Source: Mollicutes bacterium Phil14 (GTDB lineage: Bacteria > Bacillota_I > Bacilli_A > ML615J-28 > CAG-698). Taken from it: a stretch of DNA of 64,000 bases. The stretch spans positions 1-64,000 of the forward strand of contig MSHB01000002.1 in assembly GCA_001940985.1 (NCBI GenBank), read 5' to 3'. The position numbers and the translations under genes are program-made. Shown in pieces: positions 61,960-64,000 of this stretch. Position 1 is the stretch's first letter; the number at the start of each line of letters is the position of its first letter. The notes beneath the pieces are model-generated. The model was not told the origin of the DNA. It worked only from the letters and a program-made list of their open reading frames with translations, and made no database searches.

Positions 61960-63126
61960 ATGAAAAAAAATATTCTTGCTATAATGTTATTATTGATTGT
62001 TACTTGTTTGTTTGGTTGTAATAGAATAATAAATAATGAGATATATAATAAATCGTACAATGTTAATATTGATTTAAAAGAATTTGAAGATTTAGTTGTT
62101 GCAGCTATTGAAAAAGCATCACCAGCTGTTATTGGCGTTAGCAACTATGAAAAAAACCTTTTAGGTGGGTATAAACTTTCATCAACTGGAAGCGGTGTGG
62201 TATATGAATGTGTTGCTAATATGTTAGATGGTAGTACTGAAACTGATTGTTCTAAAACAATTGATACTAGTAATGAAGTTAAAGAATATGTTTATTATGC
62301 TGTGACAAATCGCCATGTTGTTGAAGGTAAAAATTCAAAAATTAAAGTTTATTTAGGTGAAGAAAATTCTAAAGTAGTGGCAAATGTATTGGGATATGAT
62401 GATAAAATTGATATATCAGTAATAAAATTTTCTCATACTAAATATATTCAACCAATTACATTTGCTGATTCAGAATCAATAAAAAGAGGGAATTTTGCTA
62501 TAGCTATAGGTAATCCAAATGGTTATGATTTTTATGGAACAGCAACATTTGGAATTATATCACATCCAAAAAGATATTTATCTGATGATACAGACGGTGA
62601 TGGTATAAATGATTGGGATGCAGAATACATTCAACATGATGTAGCTATAAATCCTGGTAATAGTGGTGGAGCCTTGATTAATATTAAAGGTGAGTTAATT
62701 GGAATTAACACATTAAAATTAGTATCTGAAGATATTGATAATATGGGTTTTGCAATCCCTGCAAATTTAGTTAAAGAATTAATTAAAATACTTGAAAAAG
62801 GAGAAAAGCCAAAAAGATATACGCTAGGTATATCTGTTTATGAAGTATCTACAATTTTAAATAAAGAAGATTATTCAGAAGGAACAATACCGGATGTAAC
62901 TTTACCAGATGGTGTAGAATATGGGTTATATGTAAATGAAGTTGACGTAAATGGTAAAGCTTTTGGTCGTCTTCAATTTGGAGATATCATTTTAGAGGTT
63001 AATCAAGTTAAAATTTTTGGTAGTAAAGAATTTAGAGCTGAATTAGGAAAAGTTATCGATGCAGATTCTTTAGTTTTGTTAATCAATAGAAGTGGTGTAG
63101 AGATTGAAGTTTTAATAAAATTATAA
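61960..63126 (+). CDS. HtrA-like trypsin-type serine protease, lipoprotein
   Basis: A 388-aa exported protease. The lipobox is CLFGC (Cys near residue 20). Triad residues are His in VTNRHVVEG, Asp in DDKIDISVIKF and Ser in NPGNSGGALIN. A PDZ domain covers about 290-388 (GVEYGLYVNEVDVNGKAF, FGDIILEVNQVKI). A DTDGDGINDWDAE loop inserted before the serine resembles a calcium-binding loop. GAGGTGG precedes the ATG at 61960. It likely handles misfolded proteins at the membrane face. Confidence 0.92.
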   Translation: MKKNILAIMLLLIVTCLFGCNRIINNEIYNKSYNVNIDLKEFEDLVVAAIEKASPAVIGVSNYEKNLLGGYKLSSTGSGVVYECVANMLDGSTETDCSKTIDTSNEVKEYVYYAVTNRHVVEGKNSKIKVYLGEENSKVVANVLGYDDKIDISVIKFSHTKYIQPITFADSESIKRGNFAIAIGNPNGYDFYGTATFGIISHPKRYLSDDTDGDGINDWDAEYIQHDVAINPGNSGGALINIKGELIGINTLKLVSEDIDNMGFAIPANLVKELIKILEKGEKPKRYTLGISVYEVSTILNKEDYSEGTIPDVTLPDGVEYGLYVNEVDVNGKAFGRLQFGDIILEVNQVKIFGSKEFRAELGKVIDADSLVLLINRSGVEIEVLIKL

Positions 63127-63127
63127 T

Positions 63128-64000
63128 TTATTTATAAAGATAAAATGGAAGATTGTTATTTTTAAAATACAATCTTTTTTTATATTCATTACCTTTAGCA
63201 ATCATACCATTTGTAGGGTTTAATTCAATACCAATAACATTTTTTGGTTGAGTATACCAAGATTGTTCATTACTAGAAATGTTATATGATTCCATTGCAT
63301 CAGCCCAAATATTTTTAATATATTTTGTTAAGGAGTTTTTTACAATTTCATTATTATCATATCCAGTCCAAATACCTAACACAATATTTTTATTAAAACC
63401 TATCATCCAATTATCTGTATTTGTTGAACCACTTTTCGCAGCATATTTTTTTGTAAGTTTTGCGGCTATGGTTGCTCCAGTTGTATTAATATTTATTGCT
63501 AAATTATTATCGAATACATTAGTCATAGTTTCTGACAAAATATAGCAAGTAGAAGAATCAAATTTATCATCTGCTTCATTAGTATTTTTATAAATTGTCT
63601 TTCCTGAGCTACTAGTGATATTTTTAATATAGTTAGGTGAGATATCTTTTCCCATAGAAGCAATTTTAGAATATCCAGCAACTAATTCTTTTAATGAAAC
63701 TTCACTAGTTCCAAGTGCCAAAGAAGTATTGTTTTTTATTTCATTAGTAAATCCAAAATCTTTTAGAGTTTTAACAAGTTTATCAGTTCCTAAAAATAAA
63801 TGAGTTTTTATAGCAAATATATTATCACTAGTAGCTAAAGCATAAGCTAAAGTCACTTCTTGATTAGGATAAATATCGTTATAATTAGTAGGTGAATAAA
63901 TTTCGCCATCTATATAAAAATCTGTTTTTTCACTTCTGAAAGTTGTGGCTGGTGTAAATCCATGTTCTAAAGCTGTATAATACAAAAATGGTTTAATTGC
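63128..64000 (-). CDS. Class A penicillin-binding protein, C-terminal part (runs off window)
   Basis: 291 codons of a transpeptidase domain. The frame is open to the window edge, where it reads AIKPFLYYTALEHGFTPATTF; the K of IKPF is the lysine of SxxK, so the catalytic serine codon lies just outside. The SxN motif is SDN in LATSDNIFAIK and the KTG motif is KSG in AAKSGSTNTDNWMIGF. The C-terminus follows directly, with no added domain. The enzyme cross-links peptidoglycan. It is convergent with the protease gene, one base apart. Confidence 0.92.
   Translation of the reverse strand, partial: AIKPFLYYTALEHGFTPATTFRSEKTDFYIDGEIYSPTNYNDIYPNQEVTLAYALATSDNIFAIKTHLFLGTDKLVKTLKDFGFTNEIKNNTSLALGTSEVSLKELVAGYSKIASMGKDISPNYIKNITSSSGKTIYKNTNEADDKFDSSTCYILSETMTNVFDNNLAININTTGATIAAKLTKKYAAKSGSTNTDNWMIGFNKNIVLGIWTGYDNNEIVKNSLTKYIKNIWADAMESYNISSNEQSWYTQPKNVIGIELNPTNGMIAKGNEYKKRLYFKNNNLPFYLYK
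63149..63181 (+). terminator. Intrinsic terminator of the protease gene
   Basis: AAGATTGT and ACAATCTT stem followed by six T. It lies inside the 3' end of the convergent penicillin-binding protein gene. Confidence 0.7.

Noticed and set aside
12249..63126. Genetic code 4 (UGA as Trp)
   Set aside because: UGA ends several full-length genes at the expected family length (MerR, Nudix, nusG, tatD), and Trp is encoded by TGG.

Overview
The window is AT-rich, bacterial DNA with strong Shine-Dalgarno sequences. TGA is used as a stop (ends of the MerR, Nudix, nusG and tatD genes), so this is genetic code 11 and not code 4. Gene order (ytfI-gerW, ytxK-ackA, dnaE-pfkA, rplM-rpsI, cysS-mrnC-rlmB-sigH-rpmG-secE-nusG, rplKAJL-rsmC-rpoBC, rpsLG-fusA-tufA) is that of Bacillota/Bacilli. 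The low GC and compact proteins suggest an uncultured walled gut Bacilli lineage near Erysipelotrichia or the Mollicutes relatives; this placement is an inference. A penicillin-binding protein shows it makes a wall, and gerW and sigH point to a spore-forming ancestry.

Region 1-7.7 kb is an accessory island. It holds an unknown 115-aa gene, an array of 34-bp imperfect palindromes, an AlbA_2/Schlafen-like predicted regulator, a serine recombinase, a decayed XRE repressor gene, a Fic protein and an AAA_14/DUF4143 ATPase. Related repeat blocks lie on both sides (about 526-955 and 7353-7645); each block carries a terminator-like hairpin and three tandem 24-nt units that look like tRNA T-arms in reverse. 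A third related module, next to a tRNA 3'-end-like fragment, lies inside at about 5581-5675. Together these suggest repeated tRNA-tail-associated integration and decay.

Region 7.7-14.7 kb is rich in regulators: an XRE-type regulator, a HARE-HTH-like protein, a truncated XRE/TPR remnant, an ECF sigma factor with a large membrane partner, a MerR regulator next to a textbook MerR promoter (19-bp spacer with a dyad) that drives a frameshifted small membrane protein gene, and a membrane-bound XRE protein.

Region 14.8-28.8 kb carries a copper-type P-ATPase with a Nudix hydrolase, a NahK-like sugar kinase with an apparent non-AUG start, a secreted Ig-like repeat protein, yidD, the ytfI-gerW pair, a phosphodiesterase, ytxK-ackA, a structured non-coding stretch and two overlapping paralogous surface proteins.

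Region 28.8-61.1 kb is core information processing: dnaE, pfkA, metG, yitT, the L13/S9 operon, the cysS-to-nusG run, the L11/L1 and L10/L12 operons with visible leader RNAs, rpoBC (both with TTG starts) and rpsL-rpsG-fusA-tufA. The classical order is broken in three places: a pseudo-beta-lactamase between nusG and rplK, an SGNH hydrolase between rplL and rsmC, and an E2-acyltransferase-like protein plus a CNNM/HlyC transporter between rpoC and rpsL. The end holds tatD, an HtrA-like lipoprotein protease and, on the minus strand, the C-terminal part of a class A penicillin-binding protein that runs off the window.
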